DNA from: an uncultured Muribaculaceae bacterium
GTDB lineage: Bacteria; Bacteroidota; Bacteroidia; Bacteroidales; Muribaculaceae
NCBI GenBank assembly: GCA_910585755.1
Contig: CAJUFH010000051.1
Span: forward strand, 1 to 22,008
Direction of reading: 5' to 3'
Length of the DNA: 22,008 nucleotides
A program made the position numbers and the translations under genes. The number at the start of each line of letters is the position of its first letter. Position 1 is the stretch's first letter. The notes beneath the pieces are model-generated. The model saw nothing but the letters and a program-made list of their open reading frames with translations. It searched no databases and had not been told where the DNA came from. Positions 1 to 6,869 of the stretch are shown here, in pieces.

Positions 1-70
1 GGCGGCGGGTCTGCCCGTTGTGGCGCAGGACGCGGGCCAGGACGCGGCGGTCGGTTATTATCAGGGGCAT
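1..70 (-). CDS. 5' end of an unidentified gene (partial)
   Basis: An ATG at 70-68 on the minus strand lies 7 nt after the stop codon of the DUF4296 gene and opens a frame of 23 codons that runs off the window edge without a stop. The translation begins MPLIITDRRVLARVLRHN and is basic (six Arg in 23 residues), with no signal peptide. The tight spacing suggests it is the next gene of the ileS-dksA-lspA-DUF4296 operon. I do not recognise the family from this fragment. The call as a real gene rests on position and the open frame only; it is too short for a composition test. Confidence 0.55.
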   Translation of the reverse strand, partial: MPLIITDRRVLARVLRHNGQTRR

Positions 71-77
71 ACGGGAG

Positions 78-998
78 TCAGATGCGGCGGGCGCTTTTGG
101 CGGGGATGGCGCTTTTGGAGGGATGGGAAGACTGGGAGGGGTGGGAGGGATGGGAAGACTGGGAGGAGGGGATAGAATCCCGGGCGGGGGAGGAGGGGAT
201 AGAGTCGGAGTCTTCGGGGGTGGCGCCGAAGTTGAAGGCGCGGTGGGGGAAGAAGGCGCCGGGGCGCGACTCGCGGCGGGTGCGGACGAGGGAGATGCTG
301 TCGAGGTGGAAGTAGTCGCGGCGGTCGGGGTCGAGGATTATGTAGCCGTAGACGCGCTCCGGGGTGCGGGTGGAGTCGAGCTGGAGCTTGAGGGAGGCGG
401 TGCCTTGGCTTGTTCCCGGCTCGTCGCGGTAGTCGGTGGTGCCGTCGGAGTAGTCGGCGAGAATCCTGGAGGCAACCCGGTTACGGGCGTTGATTACCTT
501 GTATTGGAGGGTGTAGATGTCGCCGGGGCGCCAGTTGGTGTCGGGGTCGAGGGTAAAGGTCATGACGCGGGAGAGCATCCTCGGGGAGCCGATGATGTGG
601 CGGGCGTTGGGCCACAGCTCCACGGAGTCGCCTGCCATGGCGATCTGGGCGCTGGCTCCGGCGGCGATGCTGTTCTGCCGCTCCTGGAGAATCTCAATCA
701 CGCGGTCGCAGACCTCCATATATTTGTCGAGGTGGTTGCCGTACCACATGAAGGATGTGTCGAGCTGCTGCTGGGAGACTCCGCGGGCGGCGAGGACGCT
801 CTGCTTGAGGGCCTGACGGGCGGAGTCGGTCGGGTACTGGGAGTAGTTGAGGGCTGTCACGCCGTCGGCCATGTGGAGGTCGGCCACGACGAGGGCCATC
901 TCCTCCTGGGAGAGGACTCCGTCGGGCTGTTTGCGGCATCCTCCGAGGAGCGCCCCTATCAGGGCCGCGGCGGCCATTATTAACCCCCAAAGCCTCAT
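78..998 (-). CDS. DUF4296 domain lipoprotein
   Basis: This 306-aa protein starts with a lipoprotein signal peptide (hydrophobic residues 4-20, lipobox LLGGC with the modified Cys at 21). The segment just after it (LSQEEMALVVADLHMADGV, about 29-47) is the hallmark of DUF4296, a Bacteroidales family of unknown function. The middle (about 110-235) is rich in beta structure and ordinary in composition. The C-terminal 45 residues are low-complexity Ser/Pro/His: a DSIPSS repeat occurs twice, followed by SQS-SHP-SHP-SQS-SHP, encoded by a 9-nt DNA repeat, and then a basic KSAIPAKSARRI end. The start overlaps the lspA stop by 4 bp (ATGA), so translation is probably coupled. The protein likely sits in the cell envelope and would itself be a substrate of the neighbouring LspA. 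Function unknown; the low-complexity tail is probably not part of the conserved domain. Confidence 0.85.
   Translation of the reverse strand: MRLWGLIMAAAALIGALLGGCRKQPDGVLSQEEMALVVADLHMADGVTALNYSQYPTDSARQALKQSVLAARGVSQQQLDTSFMWYGNHLDKYMEVCDRVIEILQERQNSIAAGASAQIAMAGDSVELWPNARHIIGSPRMLSRVMTFTLDPDTNWRPGDIYTLQYKVINARNRVASRILADYSDGTTDYRDEPGTSQGTASLKLQLDSTRTPERVYGYIILDPDRRDYFHLDSISLVRTRRESRPGAFFPHRAFNFGATPEDSDSIPSSPARDSIPSSQSSHPSHPSQSSHPSKSAIPAKSARRI
120..164 (-). repeat. 9-nt tandem repeat, copy A (coding, DUF4296 tail)
   Basis: Five consecutive 9-nt units on the minus strand: TCCCAGTCT, TCCCATCCC, TCCCACCCC, TCCCAGTCT, TCCCATCCC. They are in phase with the DUF4296 reading frame (unit start falls on a codon start) and encode SQS, SHP, SHP, SQS, SHP. 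The periodicity continues more weakly downstream, where AAAAGCGCC occurs twice, 18 nt apart. The same unit family recurs at 5862-5915, 9141-9176 and 21975-22001. Confidence 0.9.
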
Positions 999-1663
999 TC
1001 CGCCTCACCCTCCTTTCCCGCGGCGGGTTTCTTTCCCCTCAGCGAGAAGGGGACTTCGGAAATCTGCCTCGAATAGAACAGGAGCAGCGCTATGATTCCG
1101 ACGGAAATCGCGGCGTCGGCCAGGTTGAATATGGGACGGAAGAAGATGAAGTGCTCCCCTCCGACCCATGGCATCCAGTCGGGCCAGTACCAGGAGGCGA
1201 GGGGGAAGTAGAACATATCGACCACCTTCCCGAAGAAGAGGGGGGCGTAGCCTCCCGAGGCGGGGAACATCACGGCGGTTTCTGGGGGGAGGGGATTGTT
1301 GAAAATCCGGCCGTAGAAAACGCAGTCGATGATGTTTCCGGCGGCTCCGGCGACAATCAGCGCCAGGCAGACGATGTAGCCTGTCCGGGCCTTCGGGGAG
1401 CGCCGTATGCGGCAGATGTAGTATATGAGGAACGCCACGACCACTATGCGGCCGAGGGTCAGCAGCAGCTTGCTCCCGATTTCCCATCCGAAGGCCATGC
1501 CGTTGTTTTCGATGAACACGAGCTGGAACCAGGAGGTTACCGGGAGGCTCTCGCCGAGGTAAAAGCTGGTCTTGACCTTGATTTTGATAGTCTGGTCAAG
1601 GATTACCAGCAGGATTATTATGGCCGCGGCCAGGATGCCGCGGCCCTGTTTAGCTTTTTCCAA
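995..1663 (-). CDS. lspA: Lipoprotein signal peptidase (signal peptidase II)
   Basis: Inner-membrane aspartyl protease that removes the signal peptide from diacylated prolipoproteins. The 222-aa product has four hydrophobic segments (about 10-25, 64-86, 95-112, 180-198) and the family's conserved motifs: LDQ at 22-24, ENNGMAFG at 52-59, AGNIID with catalytic Asp113, and FNLADAAIS with catalytic Asp183. The roughly 55-residue segment between the last two motifs (about 120-172, Pro/Trp/Phe-rich) makes it longer than the roughly 165-aa proteobacterial enzyme; extended LspA proteins are usual in Bacteroidales. The C-terminus is a charged Lys/Gly/Glu tail. It lies 45 nt downstream of the DksA-like gene and overlaps the DUF4296 start by 4 bp. 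Linkage of ileS and lspA is conserved across many bacteria and supports the assignment. Confidence 0.96.
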   Translation of the reverse strand: MEKAKQGRGILAAAIIILLVILDQTIKIKVKTSFYLGESLPVTSWFQLVFIENNGMAFGWEIGSKLLLTLGRIVVVAFLIYYICRIRRSPKARTGYIVCLALIVAGAAGNIIDCVFYGRIFNNPLPPETAVMFPASGGYAPLFFGKVVDMFYFPLASWYWPDWMPWVGGEHFIFFRPIFNLADAAISVGIIALLLFYSRQISEVPFSLRGKKPAAGKEGEAE

Positions 1664-1708
1664 GGTGGGTTGCTGATGGGTTTCGGGGGGATGTGGTGCC
1701 CCCGAGGG

Positions 1709-2086
1709 TTATTTCTTCGACTCGACGCTCAGGGTGGCGTGGGGCACTACGCGGAGGCGCTCCTTGGGGATGAGCTTGCCGGTTATGCGGTCGATGCCGT
1801 AGGTTTTGTTCTTGATGCGCAGGAGGGCGTTCTGGAGTTTCTGTATGTACTGCCCCAGGCGGAGCGCCTGGCGTCCGGCCTCCTCTTTGGAGAAGGTCGA
1901 GGCCCCCTCTTCGAGCACCTTGAAGGTCGGGGATGTGTCGTCGGTGTCGTTACCGTCGGAGTTCATGACGTTGGAGCGGAGCATCTCGTAGTCGCTGCGG
2001 GCTTTTTCGAGCTTCTCCTCGATGATTGCCTTGAACTCTTCGAGTTCCTCGTCGGTGTAGCGGGTCTTCTCACTCATTTCACTCAT
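1709..2086 (-). CDS. DksA/TraR-family regulator lacking zinc-ligand cysteines
   Basis: A 125-aa protein with the DksA/TraR plan: an N-terminal acidic helix, a long coiled coil (about 10-90) and the C-terminal signature YGIDRITGKLIPKERL...PHATLSVE (about 95-121). DksA-type proteins enter the RNA polymerase secondary channel and modulate transcription, in many species together with ppGpp. In the canonical zinc finger the segment reads GICxxTGxxIPxxRLxxxPxAxxCxxC; here the first Cys position is Asp and the whole protein has no cysteine, so the C-terminal domain cannot bind zinc through Cys. The coiled-coil tip is acidic (SDGNDTDDTS) but does not match the DxxDxA of E. coli DksA exactly. An in-frame Met at codon 4 is an alternative start. 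It begins 12 nt after the ileS stop, so it is cotranscribed with ileS and lspA. Confidence 0.85.
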   Translation of the reverse strand: MSEMSEKTRYTDEELEEFKAIIEEKLEKARSDYEMLRSNVMNSDGNDTDDTSPTFKVLEEGASTFSKEEAGRQALRLGQYIQKLQNALLRIKNKTYGIDRITGKLIPKERLRVVPHATLSVESKK

Positions 2087-2098
2087 TGTAGCATAATT

Positions 2099-5000
2099 TT
2101 AAGCAGGTTTGACGTTGAGGGTGACCCTGTTGCCGTCGATGTCGAGCACTTCGTCGTCGGCGGGGTTTTCAACCGGGGCCACCAGGAGCGAGGAGGCGAG
2201 TACCTGGTGCGAGATGTATTCGGCGAAGTCGGCCACGGCCTTGTCGGTAAATTCTCCGGGGGCAATGGCGACGTTTATGCGGTCGGTGATGTTGTAGCCG
2301 CGGCTCTTGCGGATGTTCTGGATGCGGTTGACCAGTTCGCGGGCGATTCCCTCGTTGCGGAGCTCGTCGGTAAGGGTTACGTCGAGCGCCACGGTGACGG
2401 ATCCCTCGTTGGCCACGAGCCATCCGGGAATATCCTCGTTGTGGATTTCAACGTCGGCAAGCTCTATCGCGGCGGGGGCTCCGTCGACGGTCAGCACGGC
2501 GCTTCCGTCGCGCTCCAGGGCGTTGATCTGCTGCTGTGTCATCTCGCCGACAGCCTTGGCGACACCTTTCATCTGCTTTCCGAATTTCGGACCGAGCTTC
2601 TTGAAGTCGGGCTTGATTCGCTTCACGAGCACTCCCTCGTCGCTGCCTACAAAACGCAGATCCTTTACGTTTAGTTCAGAGAGGAGGAGCGGGGCGATCG
2701 CTTCTATGTCGGCGCGGCGCTCGGCGGAGTCGACCGGGAGCATGAGCTGGCGCAGCGGCTGGCGCACCTTTATGGCTACCTTGCGGCGGAGCGAGAGGCC
2801 GAGGGAGGTTATCACCTGGGCGATGTTCATGCGCTCTTCGAGCTTCTTGTCGATGAGGGTTTCGTGGGCCTCGGGGAAGAGGACGAGGTGGACCGACACC
2901 GGTTTCTCCCCGCGGGCTTCGGCGGCGGGAGCCGTCAGGTCGCGGTAGAGGAGGTCGGCGTAGAAGGGCGCGAAGGGGGCCATCAGGCGGCTGACGGTTT
3001 CCAGGCAGGTGTGGAGGGTCTGGTATGCCGAGAGCTTGTCGGCGTCCATCTCCCCGGCCCAGAAGCGTTTGCGGTTGAGGCGTACGTACCAGTTGGAGAG
3101 GTCGTTGTTAACGAAGTCGGCTATGGCGCGGGCGGCGCGGGTCGGCTCGTAGTCGTCCAGGGCCTCGTCGACGGTCTTTACGAGGGTGTTGAGGAGGGAG
3201 AGAATCCATCGGTCGATTTCGGGGCGCTCGGCGAAGGGAACCTGCGGCTCGGCGCCGGTGAAGTCGTCGACGTTGGCGTAGAGGGCCAGGAAGGAGTAGG
3301 TGTTGTGGAGCGTCGCGAAGAGCTTGCGGGCGGTTTCCTGCACCCCGGCCTCGTCGAACTTGAGGTTGTCCCAGGGGGAGGAGTTGGAAATCATGTACCA
3401 GCGGAGCGGGTCGGAGCCGTATTTCTCGATAGCGCCGAAGGGGTTTACGGCGTTGCCGAGGCGCTTCGACATCTTGTTGCCATCCTTGTCGAGGACGAGG
3501 CCGTTGGAAATCACCGCCTTGTAGGAGACGGAGTCGAAGATCATCGTCGCGATGGCGTGGAGGGTGAAGAACCATCCGCGGGTCTGGTCGACCCCTTCGG
3601 CGATGAAGTCGGCGGGGTAAAGCTCGCCGGAGTCAAGTCCCTCCTTGTTCTCGAAGGGGTAGTGGATTTGGGCGTAGGGCATTGAGCCGGAGTCGAACCA
3701 TACGTCGATGAGGTCGGTCTCGCGGCGCATCGGGCGCCCTGTCGGGGAGAGGAGCACTATGTCGTCGACATAGGGGCGGTGGAGGTCGATTTTCTCGTAG
3801 TTCTCCTTGGAGTAGTCGCCGGGTTTGAAGCCTTTGGCCTTGTAGGGGTTCTCCTTCATGATGCCGGCTTCGACGGCTCGTTCTATCTCGTTGTAGAGAT
3901 GCTCTACAGAGTCAATGCAGAGCTCCTCGCGGCCGTCCTCGGTGCGCCAGATGGGGAGGGGTGTTCCCCAGTAGCGGCTGCGCGAGAGGTTCCAGTCCTG
4001 AAGGTTCTCGAGCCATTTTCCGAAGCGGCCCGAGCCGGTCGAGGCGGGTTTCCACTTGATTGTGTCGTTAAGCTCCATAAGGCGCTCGCGGGCGGCGGTG
4101 GTGCGGATGAACCAACTGTCGAGGGGGTAGTAGAGCACGGGCTGGTCGGTGCGCCAGCAGTGGGGGTAGTTGTGGGTATGCTTTTCGACCTTGAAGGCTT
4201 CGCCGTCGCGCTTCATCTCTACGGAGAGGGTCACGTTGAGGTCTTCCGGCTCGTCGGTTTGGCCGGGGTTGAACCAGCGCTCGTACTGGGGCTTGACGTA
4301 AGCTCCGGCGTAGCGGCCGTACAGCTCCGTATTGACGCAGCGCTCGGTAAATTCGGGCGCCAGCTCGTCGAGGGGGTAGTATTTTCCCTGGAGGTCGACC
4401 ATCGGGCGGGTCTCGCCGCGGAGGTTGATCATGAACAGAGAGGGGATTCCGGCCAGGCGGCCCACTTTCGCGTCGTCGGCGCCGAAGGTCGGGGCAATGT
4501 GCACGATTCCGGTACCGTCCTCGGTGGTGACGTAGTCGCCGGGGATTACGCGGAACGCCTCGTCGGCGATTTCGACGAAGTTGTCCTTGCCGACCGAGAA
4601 GCATTTCGCGGGATTGGCGGCGGCGTATTCCGAGACATATTCCGGGGCGAGGTCGTCGACCTTTGCGACGGGCTTCACCCAGGGCATGAGCTGGCGGTAG
4701 CGCATCCCGACGAGTTCGGGGCCTGTCCAGCTCCCGACTTCGCGGTAGGGGAGAATCTTGTCGCCCGGCTTGTATTCCTCCATCGGGGCCTCGGCGCCTT
4801 CGGGCTTGAAGTAGCTCTTGACGCACTCGCGGGCCATGACGGCGGAGATTTTCTCGCCGGTGTATGGGTTGAATGTGCGCAGGCAGACGTATTCGATTTT
4901 CGGGCCCACGCAGAGGGCGGTGTTCGAGGGGAGGGTCCAGGGGGTAGTAGTCCAGGCCAGGAAGCAGGGTTTGCCCCAGCCGGTCATCTCGGGCTTCGGC

Positions 5001-5647
5001 TCGAGGATTTCAAAAATCGCGGTGGCGGTGGTGTCCTTGACGTCGCGGTAGCATCCGGGCTGGTTGAGCTCGTGGGAGCTGAGGCCGGTTCCGGCGGCGG
5101 GGGAGTAGGGCTGGATGGTGTACCCCTTGTAGAGGTAGCCCTTGTCGTAGAGCTGGCGCAGGAGCCACCACACGGACTCGATATAGCGGTTGTCGTAGGT
5201 GATGTAGGGGTTTTCGAGGTCGACCCAGTAGCCCATCATGTCGGTGAGGGTCGACCACTCCTTTGTGTACTTCATCACCTCGGCGCGGCAGGCGGCGTTG
5301 TATTCGTCGACGGAGATTTTCTTGCCGATGTCCTCCTTCTTGATGCCGAGGGCCTTCTCGACTCCCAGTTCTACGGGGAGGCCGTGGGTGTCCCATCCGG
5401 CCTTGCGCTTGACGTGGAAGCCCTTCATCGTTTTGTAGCGGCAGAAGATGTCCTTTATGGTGCGGGCCATGACGTGGTGGATGCCGGGCATGCCGTTGGC
5501 CGACGGGGGGCCTTCGTAAAAGACAAACGAGGGGCACCCCTCGCGCACTTCCATGCTGCGGTTGAAGAGGTTCTCTTCGTTCCAGCGGGCGAGCACCTCC
5601 TTGTTGATGTCAGAGAGGTTGAACTTGCTGTGTTCGGCGAATTTCAT
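2099..5647 (-). CDS. ileS: Isoleucyl-tRNA synthetase, altered GIHH signature
   Basis: Cytoplasmic class I enzyme that charges tRNA-Ile and edits Val-tRNA-Ile. The 1182-aa protein has the N-terminal catalytic half with EGPPSANGMPGIHH at about 45-58, the CP1 editing domain (TTTPWTLPSNTA near 230-245; GTGIVHIAPTFGADDAK near 390-407), the second catalytic signature KMSKR at 725-729, and an anticodon-binding helical domain plus C-terminal region from about 770 onward. The HIGH box reads GIHH (residues 55-58, bases 5485-5474): the first His and the Gly are replaced. KMSKR, the long C-terminal part and lack of a C-terminal Cys cluster fit the eukaryote-like type 2 IleRS. The start follows a well-formed promoter (5700-5730) with a leader of about 46 nt. 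It is the first gene of the operon with the dksA-like gene and lspA. Confidence 0.97.
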   Translation of the reverse strand: MKFAEHSKFNLSDINKEVLARWNEENLFNRSMEVREGCPSFVFYEGPPSANGMPGIHHVMARTIKDIFCRYKTMKGFHVKRKAGWDTHGLPVELGVEKALGIKKEDIGKKISVDEYNAACRAEVMKYTKEWSTLTDMMGYWVDLENPYITYDNRYIESVWWLLRQLYDKGYLYKGYTIQPYSPAAGTGLSSHELNQPGCYRDVKDTTATAIFEILEPKPEMTGWGKPCFLAWTTTPWTLPSNTALCVGPKIEYVCLRTFNPYTGEKISAVMARECVKSYFKPEGAEAPMEEYKPGDKILPYREVGSWTGPELVGMRYRQLMPWVKPVAKVDDLAPEYVSEYAAANPAKCFSVGKDNFVEIADEAFRVIPGDYVTTEDGTGIVHIAPTFGADDAKVGRLAGIPSLFMINLRGETRPMVDLQGKYYPLDELAPEFTERCVNTELYGRYAGAYVKPQYERWFNPGQTDEPEDLNVTLSVEMKRDGEAFKVEKHTHNYPHCWRTDQPVLYYPLDSWFIRTTAARERLMELNDTIKWKPASTGSGRFGKWLENLQDWNLSRSRYWGTPLPIWRTEDGREELCIDSVEHLYNEIERAVEAGIMKENPYKAKGFKPGDYSKENYEKIDLHRPYVDDIVLLSPTGRPMRRETDLIDVWFDSGSMPYAQIHYPFENKEGLDSGELYPADFIAEGVDQTRGWFFTLHAIATMIFDSVSYKAVISNGLVLDKDGNKMSKRLGNAVNPFGAIEKYGSDPLRWYMISNSSPWDNLKFDEAGVQETARKLFATLHNTYSFLALYANVDDFTGAEPQVPFAERPEIDRWILSLLNTLVKTVDEALDDYEPTRAARAIADFVNNDLSNWYVRLNRKRFWAGEMDADKLSAYQTLHTCLETVSRLMAPFAPFYADLLYRDLTAPAAEARGEKPVSVHLVLFPEAHETLIDKKLEERMNIAQVITSLGLSLRRKVAIKVRQPLRQLMLPVDSAERRADIEAIAPLLLSELNVKDLRFVGSDEGVLVKRIKPDFKKLGPKFGKQMKGVAKAVGEMTQQQINALERDGSAVLTVDGAPAAIELADVEIHNEDIPGWLVANEGSVTVALDVTLTDELRNEGIARELVNRIQNIRKSRGYNITDRINVAIAPGEFTDKAVADFAEYISHQVLASSLLVAPVENPADDEVLDIDGNRVTLNVKPA

Positions 5648-5670
5648 CGGGTCGTATTGTTTTTTGCCGT

Positions 5671-5685
5671 GCCCTGTGGCAGGGC
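5671..5685 (-). other. Small hairpin in the ileS leader
   Basis: A perfect 6-bp inverted repeat, GCCCTG-3 nt-CAGGGC, falls between the predicted ileS transcription start (about 5693) and the ATG at 5647. On the minus strand it is followed about 4 nt later by a run of A, not T, so it is not an ileS attenuator of the intrinsic type. On the plus strand it is followed by GAAATTTTT, but no plus-strand gene ends here. It may structure the ileS mRNA leader; no known riboswitch class is visible. Confidence 0.4.
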
Positions 5686-5699
5686 GAAATTTTTGCCCG

Positions 5700-5730
5700 C
5701 AAAGTTACTAAATTCCGCTGTCAATTCAAA
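5700..5730 (-). promoter_or_regulatory. Bacteroidota-type promoter for ileS operon
   Basis: On the minus strand a TTTG (-33 element, 5730-5727) is followed by exactly 19 nt and then TAACTTTG (5707-5700), which matches the TTTG-N19-TAnnTTTG form of the primary sigma factor of Bacteroidota. The predicted start is around 5693, giving a leader of about 46 nt to the ileS ATG. It means ileS need not rely on transcription from the upstream NlpC/P60 gene. Confidence 0.75.
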
Positions 5731-5773
5731 ACAATACTTAAATGGCTCAACTTTCGCAAGCTAAAGGCGGGGT

Positions 5774-6697
5774 TCAGTCGAGGAACTGGGATGAGAAGAT
5801 GGAGTCGGCCTTTTGGGTTATGATGAGGTCGAGGAGGTCGATTTCGCTGACGGAGGAGGGGGTGGTGGGAGAAGTGGGAGGGGTGGGAAGACTGGGAGTG
5901 GTGGGAGGAGTGGGGTGAGGGGAGGAGGCGGCGAGGATGTCGCCGACCTGGGAGGCGGGGATGGAGGGAGCGGTCGAGGCCGGGCGGGGAGAGACGGCGA
6001 CCATCTCGCCGTGGTTGTAGAGGAGTTGCGAGGGGGCTTCGGGCGGGGTCGCCGGGGAGGCGGGAGCGGGCTGGCTGGGGACGGCCTTGTTCTTTCCGCG
6101 GCGGTTGCCGTTGAGGGAGGCCCAGGACTCGCGGGCGGGCTCGACGCGGCCTCCGGTGAGGTAGCGCTGTGCCCAGTAGCCGCTGTCTATGTCGCTGACA
6201 ATCACGCCGCGGGAGGATGAGGCGTGGATCATCGAGCCGTTGCCGACATAGAGGCCGACGTGGCTCACTTCCTTGCCGTTGGCGAAGAACACAAGGTCGC
6301 CGGGACGGATGTTGTTGCGGGCCAGGTTGGTGCAGTAGCGCACCTGTTCGCGGGTGGTGCGGGGAATCTTCACGCCGGTGACGTCGCGGTAGAGGCTCAT
6401 GACGAGGCCGGAGCAGTCGGTGCCCCCGGTGGTGGTGCCGCCGTAGCTGTAGGGGGTTCCGAGCCAGCGGTTGGCCTCGGAGATGAGGTCGCAGGCCATC
6501 TGGTCGTCGATGCCGGAGATGCTGACGGGCTTCGACGTGTATGGCTGGCGGCCGGAGTCCCCCTTGCGCTCGCTGCGGACGACTTTCCCCTGCGAGCCTT
6601 TGACGGAGGAGCGCGACGAGCCGCATCCGCAGAGCGTCAGCCCGCAGACCGCGGCGCAGCACAGGAGCGCCGTCCGAAATTTTCTCGAGAGTTTCAT
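5774..6697 (-). CDS. NlpC/P60 family cell-wall hydrolase lipoprotein
   Basis: Predicted peptidoglycan endopeptidase of the NlpC/P60 papain-like fold, acting on stem peptides in the periplasm. Residues 1-24 form a signal peptide with a probable lipobox (LCGC, lipidated Cys25). The catalytic domain covers about 65-175: TDCSGL with nucleophile Cys95, SHVGLYVGNG with His146, and MIHASS with His158, the usual Cys-His-His set. Residues after about 180 are a long, probably disordered tail rich in Ala, Pro, Ser and Thr; a PTPPTTPSLPTPPTSP-type stretch is encoded by the same 9-nt DNA repeat seen in the DUF4296 gene but in a different reading frame. The last 25 residues (SVSEIDLLDLIITQKADSIF...) return to ordinary composition, so the repeat is internal to the tail. 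Own promoter at 6741-6771; divergent from the ABC exporter. Confidence 0.92.
   Translation of the reverse strand: MKLSRKFRTALLCCAAVCGLTLCGCGSSRSSVKGSQGKVVRSERKGDSGRQPYTSKPVSISGIDDQMACDLISEANRWLGTPYSYGGTTTGGTDCSGLVMSLYRDVTGVKIPRTTREQVRYCTNLARNNIRPGDLVFFANGKEVSHVGLYVGNGSMIHASSSRGVIVSDIDSGYWAQRYLTGGRVEPARESWASLNGNRRGKNKAVPSQPAPASPATPPEAPSQLLYNHGEMVAVSPRPASTAPSIPASQVGDILAASSPHPTPPTTPSLPTPPTSPTTPSSVSEIDLLDLIITQKADSIFSSQFLD
5862..5915 (-). repeat. 9-nt tandem repeat, copy B (coding, NlpC/P60 tail)
   Basis: Six 9-nt units on the minus strand: CCCCACTCC, TCCCACCAC, TCCCAGTCT, TCCCACCCC, TCCCACTTC, TCCCACCAC. The TCCCAGTCT-TCCCA(T/C)CCC-TCCCA core is shared with copy A. Here the unit is offset by two bases relative to codons, so it encodes PTP/PTT/PSL/PTS-type tripeptides rather than SHP. 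The DNA unit is thus conserved while the peptide is not. Confidence 0.88.
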
Positions 6698-6740
6698 TGT
6701 CAGAATGGATGAAAGAGCTGTGACAAGAGGTTTTATTGCG

Positions 6741-6771
6741 CAAAAATAAACAATTTGAGCGTCCGATGCAA
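6741..6771 (-). promoter_or_regulatory. Bacteroidota-type promoter for the NlpC/P60 gene
   Basis: On the minus strand GTTG (TTG at 6771-6769) is followed by 20 nt and TATTTTTG (6748-6741), a full TAnnTTTG match. The predicted start near 6734 leaves a leader of about 37 nt before the ATG at 6697. Confidence 0.65.
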
Positions 6772-6834
6772 CTTCCTGTGTCCTGTTTTCGTCAAATTAA
6801 CGTTCGGTTTTCACCTGAATCGGCTTAAAAGTGT

Positions 6835-6842
6835 TAATTTTG
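6835..6842 (+). promoter_or_regulatory. -7 element of the ABC exporter promoter
   Basis: TAATTTTG matches TAnnTTTG 28 nt before the ABC ATPase ATG at 6870. The -33 region is weak: the best candidate is a TTTTC about 22-23 nt upstream. Together with the minus-strand promoter at 6741-6771 it makes the 172-bp gap between NlpC/P60 and the exporter a divergent promoter region. Confidence 0.5.
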
Positions 6843-6869
6843 CCCTGATAAACCAATTTTATCGCATTA

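Noticed and set aside
1151..2674. Long plus-strand open frame of 507 codons opposite lspA, the DksA-like gene and the end of ileS
   Set aside because: It is antisense to three recognised genes, crosses their boundaries and has a Gly/Val/Asp/Glu-rich composition typical of the complement of GC-rich coding sequence.
5648..5700. T-box or leader-peptide attenuator for ileS
   Set aside because: The leader is only about 46 nt, has no T-box sequence, no run of Ile codons and no terminator/antiterminator pair.
3779..5764. Long plus-strand open frame of 661 codons opposite ileS
   Set aside because: Shadow of ileS caused by GC-rich third positions; no recognisable domain, and the minus strand encodes a complete IleRS.
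120..5915. CRISPR array in the G-rich repetitive stretches
   Set aside because: Units are 9 nt, contiguous, without spacers and partly coding; no cas genes are present.
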